Below are positions 52,407 to 61,754 of a stretch of DNA of 64,000 nt, one piece after another. A model generated the notes under the pieces. That model was not told the origin of the DNA, made no database searches, and worked only from the letters and a program-made list of their open reading frames with translations. Source of the stretch: an uncultured Clostridia bacterium. GTDB lineage: Bacteria > Bacillota > Clostridia > Oscillospirales > Ruminococcaceae. Within the stretch, counting starts at the first letter, position 1, and each line of letters opens with the position of its first letter. The position numbers were made by a program, and so were the translations under genes. The stretch spans positions 62,001 through 126,000 of the forward strand of contig CANQNG010000002.1 of the NCBI GenBank assembly GCA_947625155.1, in the 5' to 3' direction.

Positions 52407-52976
52407 ATGCAAAAACGCATGACAAAACAGCAATTCTGGTACATCCTGCTCACAGCAGGCATCACACTGGCAACAGGGATCTGCTTTACAGCAAAGCCGG
52501 ATATTCTGATACACATCTGCCTGATCGCCGGCATTATCTTGTGTGTGCTCGGTATATTCATGGCTGTCACCTATCTGATCTCAAAGCGTCAGTATGGCTC
52601 ACAGCTCTTGTACGGGCTATGTTTTCTGGTAGGCGGTGTTTTGCTCTGTACCATACCGACACTGCTCAAATTCCTGATCCCTATATTTTTCGGGCTATGG
52701 ATCATCTTCACTTCGGCATCGGGTATGTACCGGAATTTCCTGCTGCGCAAGACACATTCTCTCTGGCTGGCTGGTTTTATTCTCTGCACGCTGGGTGCGA
52801 TCGCCGGTTTCTATGTACTCACCCGTTCGGCATATGTCATGGATGCCACGATCCGTCTGATCGGTATCTGTATGATCGTAGTGGGGGCGATCCGTTTCAT
52901 CTCCGTCATGATGGCAAGGCAGTATTTCGGCACACCGGAAGGTGAAGTCATCGAAACGACCTTGAAAGAGGACTGA
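52407..52976 (+). CDS. HdeD/DUF308-like membrane protein
   Basis: 189 residues, six hydrophobic helices in three pairs (starting near 12, 33, 65, 88, 120 and 145) with short loops, the pattern of DUF308/HdeD proteins. In enteric bacteria HdeD relates to acid resistance; here no function is known. AGGAGG precedes ATG 52407. It ends 2 bases before dnaD and 15 after the transglutaminase gene, so it is embedded in the same operon. Confidence 0.75.
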   Translation: MQKRMTKQQFWYILLTAGITLATGICFTAKPDILIHICLIAGIILCVLGIFMAVTYLISKRQYGSQLLYGLCFLVGGVLLCTIPTLLKFLIPIFFGLWIIFTSASGMYRNFLLRKTHSLWLAGFILCTLGAIAGFYVLTRSAYVMDATIRLIGICMIVVGAIRFISVMMARQYFGTPEGEVIETTLKED

Positions 52977-52978
52977 AT

Positions 52979-53974
52979 ATGTCATACCTTGTCAATTACG
53001 GAAACAGCGTATTTGCCGTACCCGGTGCTGTTTCTGACCATTTTCTGCGGCTTGCGGATGAGGTGCAGCTCAAGGTGCTGCTCTGTTACCTCCGGCACAT
53101 GCAGGAAGAGATCACAGCGGCACAGATCGCTGCTTTTCTGCACATTGAGGAAGCACAGACGGAGGAGGCGATGCAGTTCTGGACACAGGCAGATGTACTG
53201 CGGATACAGGGAGCTGCACCCGGACACTTTTCATTCGCCGTCCCACAAGCAGCGCCTGCCGCAAACGCCCCTGCCCCGCCGCCGAAAGCTGTCACACAGC
53301 GCAGCAGCAAGGAGATCAAGCTCGACCCCTCCGAGATCACCTCTGCCTTAGAGAACTCACAGACATTGGCGGAGCTTTTCGCACTGGCAGAAAAAAGGCT
53401 CGGCAGACCCCTCAATCATATGGAACAGCGTTCGCTCCTCTGGATCTGTCAATACTTGGGAATGCCGTGTGAACTGATCCTGATGCTGCTGGAATACTGC
53501 ATATCGATCGGGAAATACAGTATCTCCTATGCGGAATCCATTGCCATTCGCTGGGAAAGTGAGGGCATCCTCACGCTGGAACAGGCGGAGGAGGAGCTTG
53601 GCAGAATGAAGCAGAAGCACGGTTACATGGAGGAGCTTCGCTCCGTTCTTGAACTAAAACGCAAGCCGACTACCGGACAACAGGCATTCATAGACGACTG
53701 GCAGACGGCAGGATATTCCATGGAATTGCTGAAATATGCCTATGAGATCACGGTCGAAAACATTGGCAATCTGAATTTCAAATATATGAATAAAATTCTG
53801 AAAAGCTGGGCAGCGCAGGGCGCAGCAACACCAGAACAGGCAAAGGCGCTCCGGAAGAACACACCGAGATCCCGAAAAAAACGAAAGGGATATACACCGA
53901 TGACAGAACAGGAGATCGCAGAGATGAATGATTACCTCAGTCTCGTCAACCGCTTTGAGGAGGATGATACATGA
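52979..53974 (+). CDS. dnaD: DnaD-domain replication initiation protein
   Basis: 331 residues. An N-terminal winged-helix-like region (about 15-80), an Ala/Pro linker (about 88-112), then two helical DnaB_2/DnaD modules: LAEKRLGRPLNHMEQRSLLWICQYLG (about 140) and TTGQQAFIDDWQTAGYSMELLKYAYEITVENIGNLNFKYMNKILKSW (broken by the linker; the YxxxIxxW pattern KYMNKILKSW is diagnostic). DnaD-type proteins help load helicase at oriC. It overlaps the following DnaI-like gene by 4 bases. Confidence 0.88.
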   Translation: MSYLVNYGNSVFAVPGAVSDHFLRLADEVQLKVLLCYLRHMQEEITAAQIAAFLHIEEAQTEEAMQFWTQADVLRIQGAAPGHFSFAVPQAAPAANAPAPPPKAVTQRSSKEIKLDPSEITSALENSQTLAELFALAEKRLGRPLNHMEQRSLLWICQYLGMPCELILMLLEYCISIGKYSISYAESIAIRWESEGILTLEQAEEELGRMKQKHGYMEELRSVLELKRKPTTGQQAFIDDWQTAGYSMELLKYAYEITVENIGNLNFKYMNKILKSWAAQGAATPEQAKALRKNTPRSRKKRKGYTPMTEQEIAEMNDYLSLVNRFEEDDT

Positions 53975-54954
53975 ACGAAGATATTTTCCGGAAAGCCTTG
54001 CTGACAGTGCAGGCAAGGCGGCAGCAGGCACATGTGGAGAATGAACGCCGGCAGGAGGAAGTGAGCCGGGAGATCCCACAGATCGCTGAGATCAATTCAC
54101 AGCTTGCCCAGACGGCTTCCAGACTGCTTGTCCTTGCCCAGAGCGGCAGGATGATCACGGAGGAGCTGAAAAAGCTGGAGCATGAAAACAAGGAAGCCCA
54201 GCAGCTTTCCGCCGATCTGCTGATAAAGCACGGCTATCCGGCAGACTATCTGGATATACACTACCATTGCCCGAAATGTCAGGACACCGGCTATGCACAG
54301 GACCGGTACTGTACCTGTCTGCAAGCGGAACTAGCTGCTGCCAGTATCCAGAAAATGAACCAGCAGGCACACCTGACACTGTGTACCTTTGAACAGTTTT
54401 CACTGGATCACTACCGCAATATCATCGGTCCAAACGGGGAGGACTGCTATAGCGTGATGCAGCAGATCCTGCAATACTGCCAGAAGTATGCCAGAAATTT
54501 CCGACCGGATTCGACGAGTCTCCTGCTCTACGGCAGAACGGGGGTCGGCAAGACACACCTGTCCCTTGCCATTGCAAGTGAAGTCATAAAAAAAGGCTAT
54601 AATGTGATCTACGATTCGGTCATCAACCTGCTTGGCAACATTGAACAGGAACATTTCGGGCGGGCAAAGGAGAATGCCGATACCCTTTCCCTGCTGCTGG
54701 AGTGCGATCTGCTGATACTGGATGATCTTGGGACAGAATTTGATACCACCTTCAATGCATCCTGTGTGTACAACATCATCAATACCCGCCTGAATAAGGG
54801 GCTGCCGACCATTATCAGCACGAATCTGGATTACATAGGGATCCGGGCACAGTATGATGAACGGATCGTTTCCAGACTGTATGCCCTCTACACATCTCTC
54901 CAGCTTATGGGAGCAGACGTGCGCCTGCTGAAGAAAAAGCAAAACGAAATATGA
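53971..54954 (+). CDS. dnaI: DnaC/DnaI-type helicase loader
   Basis: 327 residues. N-terminal coiled-coil region (about 20-75), zinc-binding cysteines (CPKCQDTGY and RYCTC, about 93-113), then an AAA+ ATPase with Walker A GRTGVGKTHLS (about 187), Walker B LLILDDLGTE (about 248) and sensor STNLDY. Resembles DnaI, which loads replicative helicase together with DnaD/DnaB proteins. Paired with dnaD, which agrees with a primosomal function. Followed by a weak terminator. Confidence 0.93.
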   Translation: MNEDIFRKALLTVQARRQQAHVENERRQEEVSREIPQIAEINSQLAQTASRLLVLAQSGRMITEELKKLEHENKEAQQLSADLLIKHGYPADYLDIHYHCPKCQDTGYAQDRYCTCLQAELAAASIQKMNQQAHLTLCTFEQFSLDHYRNIIGPNGEDCYSVMQQILQYCQKYARNFRPDSTSLLLYGRTGVGKTHLSLAIASEVIKKGYNVIYDSVINLLGNIEQEHFGRAKENADTLSLLLECDLLILDDLGTEFDTTFNASCVYNIINTRLNKGLPTIISTNLDYIGIRAQYDERIVSRLYALYTSLQLMGADVRLLKKKQNEI

Positions 54955-54967
54955 AAATACTGTGCAA

Positions 54968-54993
54968 AAAACAGCGGTGTTTACCGCTGTTTC
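54968..54993 (+). terminator. Weak intrinsic terminator after dnaI
   Basis: 10-bp stem AAACAGCGGT (54969-54978) / ACCGCTGTTT (54983-54992), GTTT loop, but only TTTC follows. Confidence 0.6.
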
Positions 54994-55020
54994 ACGCATA
55001 GATAAGAAAGGATGAGTTCT

Positions 55021-55539
55021 ATGGATCTTCTGACACTTGCGAAAACAAGATGCTCCACCCGTGCGTACACCGCACAGAAGGTCGAGCCGGAAAAACGTGA
55101 CAAGATCTTGGAGGCTGCCCGCATCGCACCGACCGGTGTCAATGCACAGGCGTTCCGGCTTCTGGTCATCGAACAGGAGGCGGGCTTGCGAAAGCTGGCA
55201 GAAGCTGCCAATTTCTACGATGCGCCCCTCGCCATCGTCACCATAGCAGATGTGGAAAACTGCTGGCATCGCTCCTTTGACGGGAAGGTCATATCGGACA
55301 TCGATGCTTCGATCGTGAGTACCCATATGGTGCTGGAAGCGACAGAGCTGGGGCTTGCTTCGCTCTGGATCTGCCGGTTCAAGGCAGATGTGCTGCGGGA
55401 GACATTTGGCATCCCGGATGGGTTCGAGCCGGTGAATCTGACCGTATTCGGCTACCCGGCAGATGCCCTCAAGTCCCCCGACCGTCATGCCACCGAACGA
55501 AAGCCGCTTTCCGAGCTTGTCGTTCACGAACATTTCTGA
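55021..55539 (+). CDS. Nitroreductase-family flavoprotein
   Basis: 172 residues. FMN-binding pattern at the N-terminus (KTRCSTRAYTAQKVE), RIAPTGVNAQAFRLLVI (family SNxQPWRF-like) and a C-terminal GYPADALKSPDRHATERKPL. Small members of this family reduce nitro compounds, quinones or flavins with NAD(P)H. Start at ATG 55021 (GAAAGGA upstream); ATG 55012 overlaps that site. Probably has its own weak promoter or reads through from dnaI. Confidence 0.88.
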   Translation: MDLLTLAKTRCSTRAYTAQKVEPEKRDKILEAARIAPTGVNAQAFRLLVIEQEAGLRKLAEAANFYDAPLAIVTIADVENCWHRSFDGKVISDIDASIVSTHMVLEATELGLASLWICRFKADVLRETFGIPDGFEPVNLTVFGYPADALKSPDRHATERKPLSELVVHEHF

Positions 55540-55544
55540 AAAAA

Positions 55545-55572
55545 GCCCCGCACTGCGGGGCATTCTTTTTTG
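55545..55572 (+). terminator. Intrinsic terminator after the nitroreductase gene
   Basis: 7-bp GC stem GCCCCGC (55545-55551) / GCGGGGC (55555-55561), ACT loop, then TTCTTTTTTG. Confidence 0.9.
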
Positions 55573-55593
55573 TCACACCGGGGAACAAAGATC

Positions 55594-56091
55594 TCAACTC
55601 GTTTTCACAAATCCTTTCGATTTTTCAGGACAGACATTTTCAATGAATTTATACAACTGCATCAGCTGCATCTCATCGGCTTTCCCGTGTATACAATTTT
55701 CAATATCCTCCGTTTGGATCAGGTCATTGAGTTTCATTTCGTTGTCTTTGATACAAAATCTGATCTCAAAACGGCGTATATCGTCATATCGTGTGCGTTG
55801 GGTCGTTATGGTATAATATACGGACTCCATTTCATTGAAATGCACCGTATAGGAAAACCACAGCCATTTCCAGTGGATCTTCTCCGTATCATATTCCACA
55901 ATTGTTTTTATGCCATCCAAATAAAAACAAATGCCGATCATACCAAACAGGTTCACGAGCAACAGCAATACTGCAAGAAATTGATCCATAACAGAACATA
56001 TCACGACCGTCAGGACGATCCATACGATGAAAATGGATACTGCTGCTGCATTCATAAAGTCAGGCGTATATTTCACTGCGATCGTTTTCAT
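55594..56091 (-). CDS. Small two-helix membrane protein with PH-like C-terminal region
   Basis: 165 residues. Two transmembrane helices (about 17-35 and 38-58) and a cytoplasmic beta-rich region (about 62-165: KTIVEYDTEKIHWKWLWFSYTVHFNEMESVYYT) suggestive of a PH-like fold. No family could be assigned with certainty. It lies between a convergent nitroreductase gene and pcrA, 30 bases after the latter. Base composition is lower in GC than the neighbours, a possible hint of a different origin. Confidence 0.6.
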   Translation of the reverse strand: MKTIAVKYTPDFMNAAAVSIFIVWIVLTVVICSVMDQFLAVLLLLVNLFGMIGICFYLDGIKTIVEYDTEKIHWKWLWFSYTVHFNEMESVYYTITTQRTRYDDIRRFEIRFCIKDNEMKLNDLIQTEDIENCIHGKADEMQLMQLYKFIENVCPEKSKGFVKTS

Positions 56092-56121
56092 CCGTTTCCC
56101 TCCATTCGATACTATCCCGTT

Positions 56122-58488
56122 TTACAGCTTTTTGAGCTTGCGGTATTTCGCCATGAGCTTTTTCGTGCCCACCTCGTCAAATGCCACTTCCAGCAAGCAG
56201 TCCCCTGCCATCGGTTCCGCCCGGAGGACCGTTCCTTCCCCGAATACGGCATCCTGCACCCGGTCACCGACAGACAGTGCCGGCGCATTCCCGGACGGTT
56301 TTTTCTTTGGCTGCTGCAATTCCATCTGCCTGCGCAGACCGCCCGTGCCGCCGATAACAGCCTCCCGTGCATACAGCGAGCTGCCTGTACTGTACTTTCC
56401 GGCATGTGCTGTGAAGTCATTCACATGGAGAAGATCTTTCGGGATCTCTGTCACGAACCGGGACAGCGAACGGGAAAGCGTTGACCCGAACAGCAGTCTT
56501 GTCTTAGCATAGGTCAGATGCAGCTCCCGCTTTGCTCTGGTAATGGCAACATAGGCGAGCCGCCGTTCCTCCTCCATTTCCGTTTTGGACTCAAAAGATG
56601 CCGTTCCCGGAAAAATGCCGTTCTCCATGCCGATGACAAACACCGTGTCAAACTCCAGACCCTTGGCAGCATGTATGGTCATCAGGGATACCACATCCTC
56701 CTCCCCGATGCTGTCCGCCTCCGTGTAAAGGGCAGTCTCCTCCAGAAAGCCTTCCAATGTCGCATTTTCGTTTTCCTGCGTGTAGGTGACGATGTTGGAG
56801 CGAAATTCCTTGACATTCTCGATCCGTGTCAGCCCTTCATCCCCCTCCTGCTGGAGCATTTCCAGATAGCCTGTCTGCGTCAGCAGCAGATCAAACAGCT
56901 CTTCCATGGGCAGCTCCTCTGCCTTTTCCGTGAGCATGTCCATCATTTCAGAGAACTTCAGCAGCGCATTCACACGCTTGGAGAGTGCCGGAAAATCACG
57001 GCAGTTCCGCACCACCTCCAGCGGAGACATGCCCAGATCCTGCGCAATTTGTATGACCGTTGCAGTCGTGCCCTCGCCGATGCCACGCTTGGGGACATTC
57101 ACGATACGGGCAAACCGTACCAGATCGTAGGGATTCTGCAAAACACAGAGGTAAGCCACCACATCTCGGATCTCTTTCCTGTCCAGAAAGCGAACCCCGC
57201 CATAGATCCGGTAGGGGATCTTACGGCGCACCATAGCACGCTCGATCGCATTGGAAAGCGCATTCATCCGGTAAAGCACCGCAAAGTCGCTGTACCGTTT
57301 TCCCTCTGCGACCCCCGCCTCGATGCTGTCAATGATATGATCGCCTTCCTCCCGTTCCGAAAGTACCTGCAAAAGCGTGACAGGCTCTCCGGCACCGGCT
57401 GCCGTCCAAAGCCGTTTTGGCTTGCGGCTCTCATTGTGGGCAATGACAGCATTGGCGGCATCTAGGATACATTGTGTCGAACGGTAATTTTCCTCGAGCC
57501 GGATAGTCTTGCACCCCGGGAACTGCTCCTCGAATTGCAGGATGTTCTCGATCGTTGCCCCCCGGAACCGATAAATGCTCTGGTCATCATCTCCCACCAC
57601 GCACAAATTATGGTGTTCCCCTGCCAGCAGGCTGACAAGACGGTACTGTGCGTAGTTGGTGTCCTGATACTCGTCCACAAGCACATAGCGGTACTTCCTG
57701 CGGTATTTTTTCAGCACATCCGGGCACTGTTCCAGCACCCGGACTGTCAGGTAGATCAGATCGTCAAAATCCAGTGCATCCGCTGCTTGCAGCCGCATCT
57801 GGTAAGCCTTGTAGATCCTTGCGGCTGTGGTTTTCCAGTAGTCATTCCCTGCCTGTGCGGCAAATTCATCCGGTGAGATCATGCTGTCTTTCGCCGAGCT
57901 GACCGCACCCTGCATGCTTTTGGGCGGAAAATTCCGTTCCGGGATGTCCAGCTCTTTCATGACAGCCTTTACCGCACGTAGACTATCGTCCGCATCATAG
58001 ATCGTAAAGCTCCGGTCAAACCCGAGCCTGTCAATGCAGGCACGGAGGATGCGCACACATGCCGAATGGAACGTTGCCGCATGGATGTCCTGTGCTGTCT
58101 CCCCGAGCGTATCCGCAAGGCGGCTTTTCAGTTCACCGGCTGCCTTGTTCGTGAAGGTGATCGCCAGTATCTGCCATGGCTGGATCGGATGTTCTGCAAT
58201 AATATCCCGCAGCTCCCCTAATGTCATGCTGCCGCCGTCAATGTATGCCTGTAGCCGAGCAAGCGTTCCCGCATCCGGCACAGGTGTCAGCGTATGTGCC
58301 GTGTCCCCGAACAGTACCATATTGGCAATGCGGTCAACAATGACCGTTGTCTTGCCGCTGCCCGCCCCCGCAAGCACCAGAACCGGACCTTTGACAGTGG
58401 TGACCGCATCTAGCTGCTGCGGATTCATCCGTGCAAAACAGCGTTCCAATGCTGCCTGCTTCATGCTAAGAAATTCGCTCTCTGTCAT
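56122..58488 (-). CDS. pcrA: ATP-dependent DNA helicase PcrA/UvrD
   Basis: 788 residues. Superfamily I motifs: Q motif near LNPQQLDAV, Walker A LAGAGSGKTTVIVDR (about 42), LAITFTNKAAGELKSRL (Ia), YVLVDEYQDTNYAQY (II), VVGDDDQSIYRFRGA (III), RLEENYRSTQ (IV), MTIHAAKGLEFDTVFVIG (V) and RRLAYVAITRAK (VI). It acts in nucleotide excision repair and in resolving transcription-replication conflicts. Start ATG 58488 (AAGGAGGG 5 bases upstream); the ATG 24 bases earlier lies before that site. The dapB terminator lies only 27 bases upstream. Confidence 0.96.
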   Translation of the reverse strand: MTESEFLSMKQAALERCFARMNPQQLDAVTTVKGPVLVLAGAGSGKTTVIVDRIANMVLFGDTAHTLTPVPDAGTLARLQAYIDGGSMTLGELRDIIAEHPIQPWQILAITFTNKAAGELKSRLADTLGETAQDIHAATFHSACVRILRACIDRLGFDRSFTIYDADDSLRAVKAVMKELDIPERNFPPKSMQGAVSSAKDSMISPDEFAAQAGNDYWKTTAARIYKAYQMRLQAADALDFDDLIYLTVRVLEQCPDVLKKYRRKYRYVLVDEYQDTNYAQYRLVSLLAGEHHNLCVVGDDDQSIYRFRGATIENILQFEEQFPGCKTIRLEENYRSTQCILDAANAVIAHNESRKPKRLWTAAGAGEPVTLLQVLSEREEGDHIIDSIEAGVAEGKRYSDFAVLYRMNALSNAIERAMVRRKIPYRIYGGVRFLDRKEIRDVVAYLCVLQNPYDLVRFARIVNVPKRGIGEGTTATVIQIAQDLGMSPLEVVRNCRDFPALSKRVNALLKFSEMMDMLTEKAEELPMEELFDLLLTQTGYLEMLQQEGDEGLTRIENVKEFRSNIVTYTQENENATLEGFLEETALYTEADSIGEEDVVSLMTIHAAKGLEFDTVFVIGMENGIFPGTASFESKTEMEEERRLAYVAITRAKRELHLTYAKTRLLFGSTLSRSLSRFVTEIPKDLLHVNDFTAHAGKYSTGSSLYAREAVIGGTGGLRRQMELQQPKKKPSGNAPALSVGDRVQDAVFGEGTVLRAEPMAGDCLLEVAFDEVGTKKLMAKYRKLKKL

Positions 58489-58514
58489 GTCACCCTCCTT
58501 TTCCGTATTCAAAC

Positions 58515-58543
58515 AGCTACCCCGGTTTTCTGCCGGGGTAGCT
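58515..58543 (-). terminator. Hairpin terminator after dapB
   Basis: Perfect 11-bp stem AGCTACCCCGG (58515-58525) / CCGGGGTAGCT (58533-58543), followed on the minus strand by GTTTGAAT. It lies 9 bases after the dapB stop. Confidence 0.75.
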
Positions 58544-58551
58544 CCGAAAAT

Positions 58552-59313
58552 TCAATTTTTCATCAGGGCATTCATATCGTAGATACCCGGTCTCTGCTTT
58601 GCCAGATAGAGCGCCGCATTGACTGCGCCCACAGCAAAGACCTCCTTTGAGGCAGCACTGTGGGACAGTGTGATCACCTCATCATGCCCCGCAAAAATAA
58701 TTTCATGCTCACCGACGATCGTACCGCCCCGGATGGCATGCAGACCGATCTCGGTCTTTTCACGCTTCTGCCGCTTGGAGTGACGGTCGTAAACATAGTG
58801 ATAATTGCCGCCAAGAGACTCGTTGATGGCATCCGCCAGCATGAGTGCCGTACCGGAGGGCGCATCGATCTTCTGGTCATGATGCTTCTCCACGATCTCA
58901 ATATCGAACTGTCCGCCTAAGATCGATGTCGCTTTCTTCGCTAACTGCACCAACAGATTGATACCGAGTGACATATTGAAAGAAAAGAATACCGGTACGG
59001 AAGCAGAAGCCTTTCGGATGCGGGCGATCTGATCCTCATTGTAGCCCGTGGTCGCCAAGACCACAGGCACACCGTTCACCAGACAGTATTCCAGCAAATT
59101 GTCCAGCAGTGCCGGATCAGAAAAATCAATGATGACATCCGGTCTTTCCGGAAGTGCCGAAAACTTCGTATAGATCGGAAAGTCCCCATACTGTGCCGTC
59201 CGGATATCCACGCCTGCACATACACAGCAGTCCTCCCGTCCGGCTATAGCAGCCGCTACAGCATGCCCCATTTTTCCGGAAGCGCCGCTGATGAGAATTT
59301 TGACCTGTTCCAT
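58552..59313 (-). CDS. dapB: 4-hydroxy-tetrahydrodipicolinate reductase DapB
   Basis: 253 residues. Rossmann motif ISGASGKMGHAVA at the N-terminus and the family catalytic segment EIVEKHHDQKIDAPSGTA (about 145-162) with its His-His and Lys. Catalyses the second committed step of lysine/diaminopimelate synthesis with NAD(P)H. Start ATG 59313 (GGAGG 9 bases upstream), not the GTG three bases earlier. Third gene of asd-dapA-dapB. Confidence 0.96.
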   Translation of the reverse strand: MEQVKILISGASGKMGHAVAAAIAGREDCCVCAGVDIRTAQYGDFPIYTKFSALPERPDVIIDFSDPALLDNLLEYCLVNGVPVVLATTGYNEDQIARIRKASASVPVFFSFNMSLGINLLVQLAKKATSILGGQFDIEIVEKHHDQKIDAPSGTALMLADAINESLGGNYHYVYDRHSKRQKREKTEIGLHAIRGGTIVGEHEIIFAGHDEVITLSHSAASKEVFAVGAVNAALYLAKQRPGIYDMNALMKN

Positions 59314-59333
59314 CACTTTCTACCTCCGGGCAT

Positions 59334-60236
59334 TCAGTCAACGACAGAGACCGGCATACCGAGCTTCTGCATGGATGACAGCAGTCTTGCCAGATTGTCA
59401 GCGCTCATCTTTGTCAGCGGCATCCGGCAGGCACCCGCAGCCATGCCGAGCTGGTTCATCGCTTCCTTCACCGGGATCGGATTCACTTCGCAGAACAGGC
59501 TGTTGATCAGGTCAAGGTACTTGATCTGCATTTCGCCCGCTTTCCGGAAATCATTGTTCAGGCAAAGCTGTGTGATCTCATGTGTCTCTTTCGGCAGGAT
59601 ATTGGACAGCACCGAAATAACGCCCTTGCCGCCGAGTGACATGATCGGCACGATCATATCATCATTGCCGCTGTAAATATCGATCAGATCGCCGCAGGCA
59701 GCAGCCACCTGTGCGGTGTAGGCGATATTACCGGAAGCTTCCTTGACAGCAGCGATGTTCTTGTGATGTGCCAGTTTCTCCAATGTTTCCACGGAAATAT
59801 TCAGACCCGTCCTGCCGGGGATATTGTAAAGGATGATCGGGATGTCCACACTATTGGCAATGATCGTGAAATGATCGAACAGACCTGCCTGTGTGGTCTT
59901 GTTGTAATACGGTGTCACCACCAGCAGTCCGTCAGCACCAAGCTTCTGTGCCTCCACGGAAAGCTCGATGGCATAGCGGGTATCATTGCTGCCCGTACCG
60001 GCAATGACCGGTACTCTGTGGTTGGTATGCTTGACAGCAAATTCGATGCAGGCACGATGCTCCTCGTCCGACATGGTAGAGGATTCGCCTGTTGTGCCGC
60101 AGACAACGATCGCATCCGTGCCGTTGTCGATCTGATAGTCAATATTTGTGCCCAGTCCCTCAAAGTTGACAGTACCGTCCAAATTGAAGGGGGTCGTCAG
60201 GGCAACTGCTGAACCAGTAAAAATGGTATGCTTCAT
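59334..60236 (-). CDS. dapA: 4-hydroxy-tetrahydrodipicolinate synthase DapA
   Basis: 300 residues. Motifs: GTTGESSTMSDEEH (about 48-61), GTGSNDTRYAIELS, YNIPGRTGLNIS with the catalytic Tyr, and the Schiff-base lysine in AAVKEASGNIAY (about 168). Condenses aspartate semialdehyde with pyruvate. 17 bases before dapB and 29 after asd, in the lysine-riboswitch operon. Confidence 0.96.
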   Translation of the reverse strand: MKHTIFTGSAVALTTPFNLDGTVNFEGLGTNIDYQIDNGTDAIVVCGTTGESSTMSDEEHRACIEFAVKHTNHRVPVIAGTGSNDTRYAIELSVEAQKLGADGLLVVTPYYNKTTQAGLFDHFTIIANSVDIPIILYNIPGRTGLNISVETLEKLAHHKNIAAVKEASGNIAYTAQVAAACGDLIDIYSGNDDMIVPIMSLGGKGVISVLSNILPKETHEITQLCLNNDFRKAGEMQIKYLDLINSLFCEVNPIPVKEAMNQLGMAAGACRMPLTKMSADNLARLLSSMQKLGMPVSVVD

Positions 60237-60265
60237 AGTAATTTCTCCTTTCAGGAACAGGATCC

Positions 60266-61345
<1,080 letters not shown>

Positions 61346-61405
61346 AACACATTTCTCCTTACCTCTGACCGCCGGAGCGTTTCAGAAAAAAATTTAGGAA
61401 TATTG

Positions 61406-61427
61406 AAAAAACCGGTTGAAAACCGGT
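61406..61427 (-). terminator. Intrinsic terminator of the lysine riboswitch
   Basis: On the minus strand ACCGGTT-TTC-AACCGGT (61411-61427) is followed by TTTTT (61406-61410). It lies between the aptamer and asd and is the expected off-state expression platform. Confidence 0.85.
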
Positions 61428-61460
61428 CCATCATGCGGTATAATAGAATTATTGGCGACA

Positions 61461-61627
61461 GTGCCGATAGCTCTCCATCACACATGATGACAGTGCAGTA
61501 CCTGTTCGGTACAGCACCAGAGCAGGAGCTGCTCACGCTCTGCCCTTCGGCGGCATTGCCTTTCACAGCTCCTCAAAGGGTCTGAGCGCCCTGAGAGCTG
61601 CTACTTATCGCAGCCGCACCTCTATCC
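61461..61627 (-). promoter_or_regulatory. Lysine riboswitch (L box)
   Basis: Reading on the minus strand, the conserved core elements appear in order: AGGATAGAGGTGC at the 5' end, AAGTAGCAGC, GTGAAAGGCAATGCCGCCGAAGG (the most conserved junction; given here in two parts, GTGAAAGGCAATGCC and GCCGAAGG), TGCTCTGG and the 3' GTGATGGAGAGCTAT. This is the known lysine-aptamer pattern. It precedes asd-dapA-dapB and is followed by an intrinsic terminator, so high lysine should shut the operon. Boundaries are approximate. Confidence 0.95.
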
Positions 61628-61635
61628 TACTTACT

Positions 61636-61664
61636 ATCATAGCATTTTCCAGAGGATTTGTCAA
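61636..61664 (-). promoter_or_regulatory. Promoter of the lysine riboswitch / asd operon
   Basis: Minus strand TTGACA (61659-61664), 17 bases, TATGAT (61636-61641), starting transcription just ahead of the aptamer. Confidence 0.88.
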
Positions 61665-61754
61665 GAGAAAATCGCCAAAATTTCCGTGAAAGCCAAAAAA
61701 GATGCCTCTGCCCGTTCTGGACAGGGCATACAATGATCAGAACAGGAGTATTTT

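Noticed and set aside
54400-55563. 387-codon minus-strand frame
   Set aside because: Spans two unrelated plus-strand genes (dnaI and the nitroreductase) plus two terminators between and after them; no motif.
61665-61754. Possible preQ1 riboswitch before queA
   Set aside because: No preQ1-I or preQ1-II core was seen; only a short TGCCC/GGGCA hairpin.
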